Positions 18,214 through 29,453 of a DNA stretch of 64,000 nucleotides are shown piece by piece. The notes beneath the pieces were generated by a model that searched no databases, was not told where the DNA came from, and was given only the letters and a program-made list of their open reading frames with translations. The position numbers and the translations under genes were made by a program. Source of the stretch: Candidatus Brocadia sp. (GTDB lineage Bacteria; Planctomycetota; Brocadiia; Brocadiales; Brocadiaceae); contig SOEU01000018.1 of the NCBI GenBank assembly GCA_021646415.1, positions 1 to 64,000 of the forward strand, read 5' to 3'. The first letter of the stretch is position 1. Each line of letters begins with the position of its first letter.

Positions 18214-19001
18214 CGTGTAGCCTCCTCAATTCGTGGTTTTGAAAACTTCGCCTTTGCAATCGCAGGGTAAACCACTTCTTTTTCTTTCGGCAGGCGATTT
18301 TTGAGAAATTCAAAGGCAGTTTGAACATTGTCCACACGATGAATAAGATTCAGATCTTCTGCGTCGATCATCCCGTGCTTCACGAGGGAGTCGAAATTGA
18401 TTACTTCTTTCCAGTATTCAGAACCGTAGAGAAGAATGAGAATCTCTCGGTCAATCTTTTCCGTTTGTGCAAGTGTTAGCATCTCCATAAACTCGTCCAG
18501 AGTACCGAACCCTCCAGGAAACACAATGAGCGCTCGCGCCAGATGCGAAAACCATAGTTTGCGCATGAAAAAGTAGTGAAACTCAAATAAGAGTGATGGG
18601 GTAACGTAGGGGTTAGGGCGCTGTTCGTGAGGCAAACCGATATTGAATCCGATAGTGCTACCACCTGCATCCGCAGCACCTCGATTCGCCGCCTCCATAA
18701 TACCACCTCCTCCACCAGAGCAGATCACAAATCGCCTTGAACCAGAAAGGCCGCATGACCATTCGGTCAGAAGCCGCGCCAACAAGCGTGCATCTTTGTA
18801 GTACTGTCCGAGCGACCCGTCTTCTTTCATTCTAGCAGATCCGAAAAAAACAATTGTGTCATGAATCCCTTCTCGCCGAAGCCGGTAAAGAGGCTCAAGG
18901 TACTCGGCTAGAATGCGAAGAGGTCGTCCGTCGTCACTGTCGAGAAATATTTGATTATGATAAGCGGGTTCTGCAGCAATTGGTCTATCAGGGTAATTCA
19001 T
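18210..19001 (-). CDS. LOG family (TIGR00730-like) protein
   Basis: The 263-residue protein shows GGGGGIMEAANRGAADAG and PGGFGTLDEFMEMLTLAQTE, hallmarks of the LOG/lysine-decarboxylase-like nucleotide-binding fold. Members hydrolyse nucleoside monophosphates or cytokinin ribotides; PpnN-like proteins act on nucleotides in stress. The length is above that of short LOG proteins and has an N-terminal extension. A GGAGG precedes the ATG. It heads the LOG-nuclease-phosphorylase group. Confidence 0.85.
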   Translation of the reverse strand: MNYPDRPIAAEPAYHNQIFLDSDDGRPLRILAEYLEPLYRLRREGIHDTIVFFGSARMKEDGSLGQYYKDARLLARLLTEWSCGLSGSRRFVICSGGGGGIMEAANRGAADAGGSTIGFNIGLPHEQRPNPYVTPSLLFEFHYFFMRKLWFSHLARALIVFPGGFGTLDEFMEMLTLAQTEKIDREILILLYGSEYWKEVINFDSLVKHGMIDAEDLNLIHRVDNVQTAFEFLKNRLPKEKEVVYPAIAKAKFSKPRIEEATR

Positions 19002-19076
19002 AGTCCCTCCTTGGTAGATGGGAAGCAGAACATATATTTATTTTGAAAAATAAAATGGTTTTTGCAACAGACTTTC

Positions 19077-19922
19077 TTAGTATTTCTTAAAGAACATCCC
19101 GCTTCCCAGTATCTCAAGCATTTCTTCCGTAATTTCTTCCTGCCTGGTGTACATCTGCATAGAATTAAGATTCGAAAGTTGCCTTTTAAGAGTTTCCGAT
19201 GCGCCTTCCATACTTCTCAATCGATACCAGTTCTCGCTTCTGAGTGACTCCATATAGCCTCTATAAAGGCTGATAAACAATAATTCTTCCAGGATTTTCT
19301 CAAAAATTATCGTTGGCTTAAGATAGGTGAAAGGTGAAATCCTGGTTGGACTTAGAGCACGCACTTTTTGAATATCCGGGGGAAGAATTTGTTCCACAGA
19401 AATTTCAGCCTTTTTTTCAAAAATATAAGTGAAGATGAAAGTAAGCTTATAGTATTCTTCCTTTTTGTAAATATTCATTATTTTCGAAACAGTCTCTTTT
19501 AAGGCTGGCCGTATTCCGTTAATGCTCGCCACGGAATCGCTGTAATCTTCATAAGGTACATGTTTTAATTCAAAAGACGATTTTAATCTCTTCCCTATAA
19601 CAAACAGGATATCATTGCCGGTAATTACCCTGGAAACAACATCAACCATTTTTTCATTAAAAGAACCGCATAACCCCTGTGAGGACCCAAAGGCTGCAAG
19701 AATTCTTTTCCCTTTGGTTTGTTCCTTTAATGATATTCCCGGGTAATGTGTTATAATATCGGCCATAGCCAGAAGCAGATTGTTTTCGTATGTTCTTATG
19801 TTTTGTACGAGATCATCAGTCCTTCTTATTGCGACCCCGGCATATGCTTTCATTGCACTGACTATATCATCTATGGTATAAAGTGCTTTTATCTTTTTTT
19901 CAATATCTAGAGAAGAATACAC
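19077..19922 (-). CDS. atpG: N-type F-ATPase gamma subunit
   Basis: The 281-residue protein has the gamma-subunit coiled-coil ends: KIKALYTIDDIVSAMKAYAG at the N-terminus and NLNSMQMYTRQEEITEEMLEI at the C-terminus. It forms the rotating central stalk of F1. The sequence is divergent from standard AtpG, as usual for N-ATPases. The GTG start lies directly after the alpha stop codon. It is the last gene of the ATP synthase operon, in the gene order typical of N-ATPase. Confidence 0.85.
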   Translation of the reverse strand: MYSSLDIEKKIKALYTIDDIVSAMKAYAGVAIRRTDDLVQNIRTYENNLLLAMADIITHYPGISLKEQTKGKRILAAFGSSQGLCGSFNEKMVDVVSRVITGNDILFVIGKRLKSSFELKHVPYEDYSDSVASINGIRPALKETVSKIMNIYKKEEYYKLTFIFTYIFEKKAEISVEQILPPDIQKVRALSPTRISPFTYLKPTIIFEKILEELLFISLYRGYMESLRSENWYRLRSMEGASETLKRQLSNLNSMQMYTRQEEITEEMLEILGSGMFFKKY

Positions 19923-19924
19923 GT

Positions 19925-21421
19925 CTAAACCCTTTCTTTTCCAATGAAATCCTTTACTGTTTCAAAGTCCTTTTTCCCCAGCAAACCCTCTCGATTCACG
20001 CGACTTACAATTTCGGGGAATGTGGATTTTGTCTTATTGATTATTTCCTTGCAAACTTTTTCAACCGATGCAATTGCGACAGTATCGAGTATGCCTGATT
20101 CTAAAATTATGAAACTTAATACCTCGTCTTCAAGTGTGAAGGGATGAAACTGTGGCTGTTTTAGGATTTCCCTTAACCGTTCACCGCGTCTGATGAGTTT
20201 TGAGGTTTCTTCTTCCAAATGCGCCCCAAATTTGGTAAATACTTCCACTTCCATGAATCTTGAATAGTCTATTTTCAGCCTTTCAGCCACAGCTTTCATT
20301 GCTTCTACCTGAGCTTTTCCACCTATCCTCGACACAGATTTGCTCACGTCCACTGCGGGGCGGATACCTTTGTTGAACAGTAAAGTATCCAGATATATTT
20401 GACCATCTGTTATTGAGATGAGGTTTGTAGGAATATAGGATGATATCCGGCCCTGCTGTGTTTCCACTATCGGGAGGGCAGTGATGGAACCTCCGCCGTT
20501 CTTTTGATTGAGTTTCGCAGATCGTTCAAGAAGTCTTGAGTGTATAAAAAATATATCACCAGGATATGCCTCTCTACCCGGCGGCCTCTTCAGTAAAAGG
20601 CTTAATGAACGATACGCGTCGGCATGTTTTGTAAGGTCGTCGTAAACAACAAGTACATCCTTCCCTTTATCGAGAAAATACTCTGCAATGGCTGTAGCAC
20701 TGTAAGGTGCAATATATTGAAGGCCAGGAGAATTTGATGCATCAGCAATAACAAATATGATCTTTGAGAAATCACCGTATCTCTTTATTTCTTCAATGAT
20801 CTTTAAGACGTGCGACTTCTTCTGCCCTATGATCGCATAAATAGAGATTATATTAGAGTTTTTTTGATTGATAACGGTATCCACAGCTATCGATGTCTTA
20901 CCTGTCGAAGGGTCGCCAATGATTAATTCTCTTTGCCCTCTACCTATGGCAAGCATAGAGTCAATGACTTTTATACCGGTATAAAGAGGTTCCGTAATAA
21001 AGTCTCTTTGCGACAGGGAAGGAGCTTCTCTTTCTACCGGCCAGGATGTAGCTTGCTCTGGTTTCGGTCCATTATCTACAGGATTACCGAGGGCATCCAA
21101 TACCCTCCCTAAAAGCCCTTCACTTACACTTACTGAAGCAATTTGTTCGGTTTTATATCCTTTGTCACCGGCCATTATTCCATTGCGGTCAGTAAGCAGC
21201 ACTACACCAATACTATCAACACCGAGATCAAACACTATACCCTCATCACCGCTTTCAAACTTTATAAGTTCGTAGAGTTTTGCATCTCTTAGACCAGCAA
21301 CATGCACAATGCCGTCTCCTACGGCCAACACTTTCCCCTCTTCAGTAATCCCGATAGAGAATCTGCTGGTTTTGACTTTTTCCTTTACTTTTCCCCAAAA
21401 AACCGTTAATTCTTTTTCCAT
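19925..21421 (-). CDS. atpA: N-type F-ATPase alpha subunit
   Basis: The protein has the P-loop IIGDPSTGKTSIAVDTV and the alpha/beta signature region PAVDVSKSVSRIGG. The first 29 codons of the longest frame lie in a palindromic repeat and are unlikely to be coding, so I place the start at the ATG at 21421 (MEKELTVFWGKVKEKVKTSR), giving 498 residues. That leaves a 219-base gap after atpF that holds the repeat. It forms the alpha3-beta3 head with AtpD. Confidence 0.88.
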   Translation of the reverse strand: MEKELTVFWGKVKEKVKTSRFSIGITEEGKVLAVGDGIVHVAGLRDAKLYELIKFESGDEGIVFDLGVDSIGVVLLTDRNGIMAGDKGYKTEQIASVSVSEGLLGRVLDALGNPVDNGPKPEQATSWPVEREAPSLSQRDFITEPLYTGIKVIDSMLAIGRGQRELIIGDPSTGKTSIAVDTVINQKNSNIISIYAIIGQKKSHVLKIIEEIKRYGDFSKIIFVIADASNSPGLQYIAPYSATAIAEYFLDKGKDVLVVYDDLTKHADAYRSLSLLLKRPPGREAYPGDIFFIHSRLLERSAKLNQKNGGGSITALPIVETQQGRISSYIPTNLISITDGQIYLDTLLFNKGIRPAVDVSKSVSRIGGKAQVEAMKAVAERLKIDYSRFMEVEVFTKFGAHLEEETSKLIRRGERLREILKQPQFHPFTLEDEVLSFIILESGILDTVAIASVEKVCKEIINKTKSTFPEIVSRVNREGLLGKKDFETVKDFIGKERV

Positions 21422-21443
21422 TTTCTGTTTAAGCTTATTCTCC

Positions 21444-21539
21444 GGGTGGCACTGACAAACTCTGTTTGTCAGTGTGGTATATCCATACCCACATATGCAT
21501 TCAAGCAATCACGGACAAACAAGTTTGTCCGTGCCACCC
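21444..21539. repeat. Composite palindromic repeat between atpF and atpA
   Basis: The outer arms GGGTGGCAC (21444-21452) and GTGCCACCC (21531-21539) are inverted. Nested hairpins are CACTGACAAAC/GTTTGTCAGTG (21450-21474, loop tct) and CACGGACAAAC/GTTTGTCCGTG (21510-21533, loop aa). A related single arm occurs at 126-143. This looks like a mobile palindromic element inserted into the ATP synthase operon. Confidence 0.75.
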
Positions 21540-21640
21540 TGTTTATATCTTTTCACAATACCCCAAAATTCCCTTCTCTGACTTGTGGGTAAAAATAAGC
21601 CCTGCGAATGAGGGGAAATCTTTGTTTGCGCTATGCGGCG

Positions 21641-22381
21641 CTAAGTAATTTCCTTGAGCCTGGAAGCAAGCGCGTTTACCTGGCCTGCCAGCGAGGAATC
21701 GTAAATCATATCGTAGGCCTTTATCCTTACCCCCGCGATAAGAGCCTTATCAACGGTCATATTGATGTTCACTTTTTTTGCAAGTTGTGATTCTATAGTT
21801 TCTTGAAACATTTTTATTTCATCCGCTTTTAACGGATATGCGCTTACAAGATCTACATTTAATGTTTCGCCTTCCGCCTTTATTTTTGAAATATCAGAAA
21901 CAATTTTCCCATTCTCTTTCATGAGTTTTCTAAATATGGCCTTATGAAGCTCTTCGTCTGAAATGTCTCCCAAAAGGTTTGATGCAAAAACGGAGGCGAT
22001 CTCAAGAGTTTTATTTTTTAACTCTGCCTCCACCCTCCTTTTTTCTGCATCAAACAAGGCCTTTTCTTTTTCGATTATTTTAACTGCGTCTTTCTCAGCC
22101 TCGCTCAGTAACTTATTTCTATCTTTAAGAGCTTCTTCCCTCGCCCTTTCGAGCATCTGATTTTGAAGTTCCTTTAACTTTTTCAACTCTTCCTCGTGTT
22201 TTTCCTTAAGCCCTTGCGCCTCTTTTTTTGTCTTCTCAGCATCCTCGACAGTTTTTGCTATAAGCCCTCTCCGCTTTTCAATGATTTCCCGTACGGGCTT
22301 ATACAATATCCTTTTCAGGATAAATAGCAGAACAATGAAGTTTATTATCTGAAATAGTAGTGTCCAGATATTGAATTTCAT
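21641..22381 (-). CDS. atpF: N-type F-ATPase b subunit with delta-like C-terminus
   Basis: The 246-residue protein starts with one membrane helix (residues 7-25), continues as a long charged coiled coil (about 35-130), and ends with a domain (about 170-246) resembling the C-terminus of the delta subunit: VDLVSAYPL, ALIAGVRIKAYDMIYDSSL. N-ATPase operons lack a separate delta gene, and this fusion would anchor the stator to F1. The start overlaps the c-subunit stop by four bases. Confidence 0.85.
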   Translation of the reverse strand: MKFNIWTLLFQIINFIVLLFILKRILYKPVREIIEKRRGLIAKTVEDAEKTKKEAQGLKEKHEEELKKLKELQNQMLERAREEALKDRNKLLSEAEKDAVKIIEKEKALFDAEKRRVEAELKNKTLEIASVFASNLLGDISDEELHKAIFRKLMKENGKIVSDISKIKAEGETLNVDLVSAYPLKADEIKMFQETIESQLAKKVNINMTVDKALIAGVRIKAYDMIYDSSLAGQVNALASRLKEIT

Positions 22382-22644
22382 TTTAAAATATACCCGATAA
22401 GAGGATTTGCAAAAAGGACTATCAATGCAATAACAAATGCATATATGGCAATGGACTCTATCAATGCCATTCCAACAAAAAGGGCTCTCATAATCTTATC
22501 AGACGCCTCGGGTTGCCTTGCTATTGCGTCAAGCGCCTCTGTAAGCGCCTTTCCCAATGCCCTTGCCGGACCATATCCACCAATAGCCATGACAAGAGCA
22601 GCGGCTATTATAGAAACAGAAATAACTACGGTTTTAGCATCCAT
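22378..22644 (-). CDS. atpE: N-type F-ATPase c (proteolipid) subunit
   Basis: The 88-residue hairpin protein has two membrane helices joined by the RQPEA loop. The ion-binding glutamate lies in ALIESIAIYAFV, which keeps the E-S...Y ligands of Na+-binding rings. The helix-1 glutamine of Ilyobacter c is replaced by leucine and the threonine after E-S by isoleucine, while a glutamate lies further along helix 1 (ALTEAL). Ion specificity is therefore uncertain. GGAGA precedes the ATG. Confidence 0.92.
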   Translation of the reverse strand: MDAKTVVISVSIIAAALVMAIGGYGPARALGKALTEALDAIARQPEASDKIMRALFVGMALIESIAIYAFVIALIVLFANPLIGYILK

Positions 22645-22657
22645 ATCAAGTCTCCTT

Positions 22658-23323
22658 TCAGGATTTCGTTCTCATGCCACCTGCTATAAATACCAAGGTT
22701 AAAACACCAAATATATACGCCTGTATAAGACCAATGATAATATGTAACAAACTAAACGGGATCGGCACCAGCAATCCGACTATGCCGAGAAGTATTATGG
22801 CAATCATATCACCACTTAACATATTCCCAAAGAGCCTAACGGCAAGTGCGACTGTCCTTGTGACCTCTGCTATAAGATGGAAAGGAAGCAATATCCATGT
22901 TGGCTCTTTATAGTGGATGAGATATCCTTTCAGCCCTTGTGTTGCTATACCAACGACGTGGGTCATTGAAAAAGATATTAATGCAAATGCGAATGTTGTA
23001 TTGAGGTCAGCGGTAGGGGTTTTCAACCCCGGTATTAAACCAGCCAGATTAGAGAAACCGATCAGGAACCATAGTGTTCCCAGCACAGGAACAACTAACC
23101 GTGGATCCAACGGCAGGATATCTTTTATCGTTTTTTCGATGGCCTCATAGATAGCTTCTAAAATCTCCTGAAAAAAAGATGGCCTTATGGAGAGTTTCCG
23201 CGTTGCAAGATAGCAAATTGTTATTATGGCAACCATGACAAACCATGTGGTAATAACTGTGTCTGTGATCTGAACGGGGCCAATTGAAAAAATTGTTTCG
23301 GGGAAAATATTAAATATTTTCAT
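22658..23323 (-). CDS. atpB: N-type F-ATPase a subunit
   Basis: The 221-residue protein has about five membrane helices. The conserved arginine of helix 4 is seen in the segment EVTRTVALAVRLFGNMLSGD, which faces the c-ring. The C-terminal helix pattern GLIQAYIFGVLTLVFIAGG is typical. It forms the ion channel with the c-ring. The ATG overlaps the stop of the preceding small subunit gene by four bases. Confidence 0.92.
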   Translation of the reverse strand: MKIFNIFPETIFSIGPVQITDTVITTWFVMVAIITICYLATRKLSIRPSFFQEILEAIYEAIEKTIKDILPLDPRLVVPVLGTLWFLIGFSNLAGLIPGLKTPTADLNTTFAFALISFSMTHVVGIATQGLKGYLIHYKEPTWILLPFHLIAEVTRTVALAVRLFGNMLSGDMIAIILLGIVGLLVPIPFSLLHIIIGLIQAYIFGVLTLVFIAGGMRTKS

Positions 23324-23597
23324 TGCTGAGGTTTTCTAATGAACAAATACCAGACATTATAAATACCAACGGCTATGCCGATGATAATAAGTGTTATCGT
23401 CCAGGAAATACCTTCTCCGTGCATTTTTTTATCCAGATACCTTCCAAGATAAGCGCCTCCGACTACCGGGATAACAAAAACCCATCCCCCGACACCAAGG
23501 AGATTGGCGTAACGCCAGAAATTCGATTTCTCTTTTCGGGCGCTAAGCAGTTCCTTTGCAGATTTCCCGATATCCCTGGAGAATTTTTTATTTTCCA

Positions 23598-23598
<1 letters not shown>
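23320..23598 (-). CDS. atpQ: AtpQ/AtpZ-like small membrane subunit
   Basis: About 92 residues contain two membrane helices (roughly 32-52 and 65-85) and the motif GGAYLGRYLDKK, as in the ATPase_gene1 (AtpZ/AtpQ) family. In N-ATPase operons atpQ lies between atpC and atpR. Here it is followed directly by atpB with a four-base overlap, so atpR is missing. I prefer the ATG at 23598, which overlaps the atpC stop and follows GGAAGG. Confidence 0.8.
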
Positions 23599-25429
<1,831 letters not shown>

Positions 25430-25454
25430 TCATGCCAATTCTAAAGCAGGTATT

Positions 25455-26468
25455 TTATCGCAGTTCCCGCTTTGCCAGCCACAAACCGGGAAACATGGGC
25501 ATCCAGAGTGTGAACCCCCTCAACAATAACGTCGCCGTAAATGCCGCCTCTAATGTGATGCCAAGCATGCTGAGCATTGCAACACACGTTGCCTCGAAGG
25601 TTCCCAGCCCAAGAGGAACCGGACCGAGCGTTGCAACCATCGAAGCAACCACAAAACTCGGAAATACCACCAGAAACGAGGCCTCGTGCCCAATGGCATA
25701 CAGCATTACATTCAGGGTATAAGCATCCAGTAAGAAAATAGTCCCTTGAAGTAAAGTTGTTTTCATAAACAGCGCAGGGCTTTTCAGCAGGTAACCCGGT
25801 GCATCACCAAGGGCGTTTAACAAAAAGGTTAAGCCCGGAATGCGCATCAAAATTCCCGGAAGCGGTTGCTTTTCACGGCGCCTCAGCCACAGAGTTCCTG
25901 CGGGAATTGCCACCGCAACAATGCAGAATACGGCTGTAACAGCCACGATCCACACGTGTAAGTCATGATAAAACCACAACAGCGCTATACTCGCAAACGC
26001 TGCAAGAAGGTAAGCCAGGTAATATGCTACCAGGCTGACCAGAAGAATGGCCATGCAGAGCGGTTTGGATATACCACGACGATTCAATGATGCAACCAGA
26101 AATACCGTTCCGCTCATACCACCACTGGGTAATGCCTGGTCTGAAAAAAGTTTCGCTACACCTAAAGGAACAAGCGACACTATTGAGTAACGTACACCAG
26201 CATATCTTAGCGTTTGATGCCAGACGGCAGCGGCACTGAAGTATGTTGTCGATTGAAGAAGAAGACCGGCAATCACCCATAATGGTTTTGCCTGGCGCAA
26301 AAGCTGGGCAAAGTGTTCTAATTCGCTGAAGTGGGTAACAAATACAACCAACCCTGCAAGAAAAATCAGGCTTAAAAACCATACCCTGAGTCTGCGAGTA
26401 ATGAGAGTGGATTTTAACGGGACATTTTCACTCTGTTTATCGTTTGATTGTGGCATAAAAGAAACCAT
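25455..26468 (-). CDS. Lysylphosphatidylglycerol-synthase-like (AglD/YbhN type) membrane protein
   Basis: The 337-residue protein has about eight membrane helices and the family motifs FSDQALPSGGMSGTVFLV and GPVPLGLGTFEATCVAML. It corresponds to the flippase-like membrane domain of MprF, without the catalytic domain, so a role in lipid transport or envelope modification is more likely than aminoacylation. The start has no clear Shine-Dalgarno. It lies one base from the P-type ATPase gene, implying co-transcription. Confidence 0.8.
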   Translation of the reverse strand: MVSFMPQSNDKQSENVPLKSTLITRRLRVWFLSLIFLAGLVVFVTHFSELEHFAQLLRQAKPLWVIAGLLLQSTTYFSAAAVWHQTLRYAGVRYSIVSLVPLGVAKLFSDQALPSGGMSGTVFLVASLNRRGISKPLCMAILLVSLVAYYLAYLLAAFASIALLWFYHDLHVWIVAVTAVFCIVAVAIPAGTLWLRRREKQPLPGILMRIPGLTFLLNALGDAPGYLLKSPALFMKTTLLQGTIFLLDAYTLNVMLYAIGHEASFLVVFPSFVVASMVATLGPVPLGLGTFEATCVAMLSMLGITLEAAFTATLLLRGFTLWMPMFPGLWLAKRELR

Positions 26469-26469
26469 G

Positions 26470-29010
26470 TCAGCTAATATATCGATAAAATATGCGTTTC
26501 ATCGCCTCTGAAACTATCAAGTAGAGCGCCGTGATTCCGATAAGTATCATCATCACTTTTACCGGTAATGCCACGAACCCAAAAAGGGTACCGACTGGCA
26601 GAAAAGGTAATAAGACCGTGATAATCATGACCGCCAGCGTTGCAGAGAAAAGAAAGCGCCCAGGACGGCTTTTATAGAATGGCTTATACGTGCGCACAAC
26701 CAGAGTAACCAACAACTCGGTGAGGAGCGACTCAACAAACCATCCCGTGCGAAACAACTCGGGCGCTTTACCAACCAGATATAACAATGCCCAGAATGTA
26801 AGGAAATCAAAAACACTGCTTACCAGGCCAAACGTAATCATAAAATTGCGAATCATCCGGATATTCCACCGATGTGGAGTACTTTCCCACTCACGATCCA
26901 CATTGTCACCGGCAATACCCAATGCCGGAATATCAGACAAGAAATTATTCAGCAAAATTTGTTTTGCCAGAAGCGGTAAAAAAGGCAAAACCAGAGAGGC
27001 CAGCGCCATACTTACCATATTGCCGAAATTGGCACTGGTAGTGATGAATATGTATTTTAGTGTATTGGCGAATGTTCGCCTGCCCTCATCAATACCCTGA
27101 CGAAGCACCTCGAGATCGTGCTCCAGCAGCACGAAATCCGCTGACTCTTTGGCTACGTCAACGGCCCTGTCAACCGAGATACCAACATCTGCTGCGAATA
27201 ATGCGGGTGCGTCATTAATACCGTCCCCCAGATATCCCACTACATGTCCCGCTTTCTGTAAAGCAAGTATAATGCGTTCCTTCTGATTGGGGTCTACTTC
27301 GGCAAACAGCGTCACCCGTGGTGCCAGCTGCCACAGGGCCTCGTCCTTCATTGCTGACAATTCTTTCCCGGTCACGATACGACCAACATCCATACCAACC
27401 GATTCTGCCACATGACGTGCAACAAGACGATTATCGCCGGTAATAATTTTAAGATCCACCCCTAAACGGCGCAGGCCATCTAATGTCTGTCGCACTCCAG
27501 GCTCAGGCGGGTCGAAAAACCGGAGAAAACCCATAAACACCATCGCCTGCTCATCAGCGTGCCCGTACACTGCTTTTTGCTGCAAAGATTTTTGTGCAAT
27601 ACCCAGGACACGGTAACCCTGTTGACTCCAATCAGAAAACTGATGAAAAATATGAGAACGAGTGTCATCATCAAGCACTTCGACGTTATCACCATTTTGA
27701 ATACAGTCACATACTTCCAATACGTCCTGCAAGGCGCCTTTCGTAATTAATAAGGGCTGCGAATCCTGTCCTTTGCAAACCACGACACTCAGTCGTTTCC
27801 GAACGAAGTCATAGGGTATTTCATCGAGTTTATGATAGTCCAAAATGTTTATGTCAGAAGCCTCGGCACGTCGAATAACTGCTGTATCCAAGGGATTATC
27901 CAAACCAGTCTGCAAACGGGAGTTCAGGTAGGCCAGATGTAGTACGGTGTCCGAAGAAACCCCTTTAAAATCCAGGGTATCGTCCAGTTGCACAACCCCC
28001 TCAGTTAATGTACCAGTCTTGTCTGTGCAAAGCACATCCATACTTCCCAGGTTCTCTATGGCATTCAATCGTTTCACGATCACGCCTCGTTGAGCCATAT
28101 CTTTAGCACCACGGGCTAGCGTAATAGTAAAAATTGCGGGGAGTAACTCCGGTGTTAAACCAACTGCCAGGGCCATGGCGAAGAGAAGCATCTCGATCGC
28201 GGGGTGACGCAGCACGATATTTGTCGACAGAACAGCAACTACTATTATAACCATGATTTTAATTAGCAAACTGCCAAGATGTTTAATTCCGCGCTCAAAC
28301 TCTGTTTCCGGCCGACCCAACATGAGTTTTTTTGATATCTGCCCATACACCGTATTATTGGCGGTATGCACGATCAAAGCGGTTGCCATACCGCTACGGA
28401 CTGTCGTCCCCATGAACACACAGTTGCTTCGTTCTGCAAGACCCGCATCTTCCGATACGAGACCAGGTTGCTTTTCAACGGGAAACGTTTCACCGGTTAA
28501 TATTGCCTGTGAAACAAAAAAATCCCTTGCTTCAAGCAGAATCCCATCTGCCGGAACCAGGCTACCAGCAGTAAGCTGGACAATATCACCTGGAACAACA
28601 TCTTCGCTAAGGACAATTTGCATTTGACCATCACGTATTACCGTTGTCTTTGCAGACACCCGCCTGCGGAGCTTTTCAACGGCATTTGAAGCATGGCGTT
28701 CCTGCATGAAGCTCAACACGTTACTTATAAAAACAATAGCCAGTACAATCGTTGCGTCCAGCCAATCATGCAGCACCACAGCGATAGATGCTGCACATAT
28801 CAAAATAAGAACGAGCGGATTGAGGAATCTATTCAAAAATAGCCGTAGGAACTTGCCTTGCTGACGGCCGCTGATGGTATTGCGACCAAAATATTGCAAT
28901 CGTTCTGCAGCATCTGATACGCTGAGACCTTTATGGCAACTTTCCAGAGTCCTTAACACTTCATCAGCAGGTAGACACCAATATTGTAAAGTTGTATCTG
29001 GTCGAACCAT
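26470..29010 (-). CDS. mgtA: MgtA/MgtB-type P-type ATPase (P3B, Mg2+ importer family)
   Basis: The 846-residue protein has the phosphorylation motif DKTGTLTEG with D330, the actuator motif LTGETFPVEK and the hinge GDGINDAPALFAADVGI. The intramembrane VGLTPELLPAI motif is diagnostic of P3B magnesium transporters. About ten membrane segments are visible. No Mg2+ leader such as that of Salmonella mgtA is visible. It lies in the block with N-ATPase, nuclease and phosphorylase genes, suggesting a stress rather than a purely magnesium-starvation context. Confidence 0.88.
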   Translation of the reverse strand: MVRPDTTLQYWCLPADEVLRTLESCHKGLSVSDAAERLQYFGRNTISGRQQGKFLRLFLNRFLNPLVLILICAASIAVVLHDWLDATIVLAIVFISNVLSFMQERHASNAVEKLRRRVSAKTTVIRDGQMQIVLSEDVVPGDIVQLTAGSLVPADGILLEARDFFVSQAILTGETFPVEKQPGLVSEDAGLAERSNCVFMGTTVRSGMATALIVHTANNTVYGQISKKLMLGRPETEFERGIKHLGSLLIKIMVIIVVAVLSTNIVLRHPAIEMLLFAMALAVGLTPELLPAIFTITLARGAKDMAQRGVIVKRLNAIENLGSMDVLCTDKTGTLTEGVVQLDDTLDFKGVSSDTVLHLAYLNSRLQTGLDNPLDTAVIRRAEASDINILDYHKLDEIPYDFVRKRLSVVVCKGQDSQPLLITKGALQDVLEVCDCIQNGDNVEVLDDDTRSHIFHQFSDWSQQGYRVLGIAQKSLQQKAVYGHADEQAMVFMGFLRFFDPPEPGVRQTLDGLRRLGVDLKIITGDNRLVARHVAESVGMDVGRIVTGKELSAMKDEALWQLAPRVTLFAEVDPNQKERIILALQKAGHVVGYLGDGINDAPALFAADVGISVDRAVDVAKESADFVLLEHDLEVLRQGIDEGRRTFANTLKYIFITTSANFGNMVSMALASLVLPFLPLLAKQILLNNFLSDIPALGIAGDNVDREWESTPHRWNIRMIRNFMITFGLVSSVFDFLTFWALLYLVGKAPELFRTGWFVESLLTELLVTLVVRTYKPFYKSRPGRFLFSATLAVMIITVLLPFLPVGTLFGFVALPVKVMMILIGITALYLIVSEAMKRIFYRYIS

Positions 29011-29055
29011 AAATTTATGAAAAATTTGCTTTTATCATTGATTTGAGTTGGCCTT

Positions 29056-29395
29056 CCCAATAATTCCTCTATCAAAAGAAGACCCACACCATGTGCCTAG
29101 AGAACTGAAATGGACAACACTCTTTTCTTTATTGGTCTGTTCATCATTGTAAGCGGTGTCGTTAAGGCAAGGTTAGTTTCGAAGCTTTCAGAAGGCATGA
29201 TTTCACTTACAAATGGTAACTAATGCAGCACAAGTGTTGTTTGCCGGAACAGATTTTAAATCGATTATTCAGTATTTAACCCTTATGCCCGTTTGGTGGT
29301 CTTTATCGCTGGGAACTTGCCTTGGGAGAAATGGTTCTCCCGTTGAAGCATCTGCGAATGTCATTACCATTGACCTTGCAGAAAAGGCAGTATAA
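29056..29395 (+). pseudogene. Decayed ArsB/CitM/NhaD-like ion permease
   Basis: Three plus-strand frames together resemble one membrane permease. The first reads PHHVPRELKWTTLF, the second FFIGLFIIVSGVVKARL with KLSEGMISLTNGN, and the third LMPVWWSLSLGTCLGRNGSP with VEASANVITIDLAEKA. These match consecutive blocks of the ArsB/CitM/NhaD family. At least two frameshifts and missing sequence make it nonfunctional. It fills the gap between the P-type ATPase and CLC genes. Confidence 0.6.
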
Positions 29396-29453
29396 CTCAT
29401 TGCATTCAAAAAATATATTGTCTATGCAATACCCAAATGATAATGAAAAGCTG

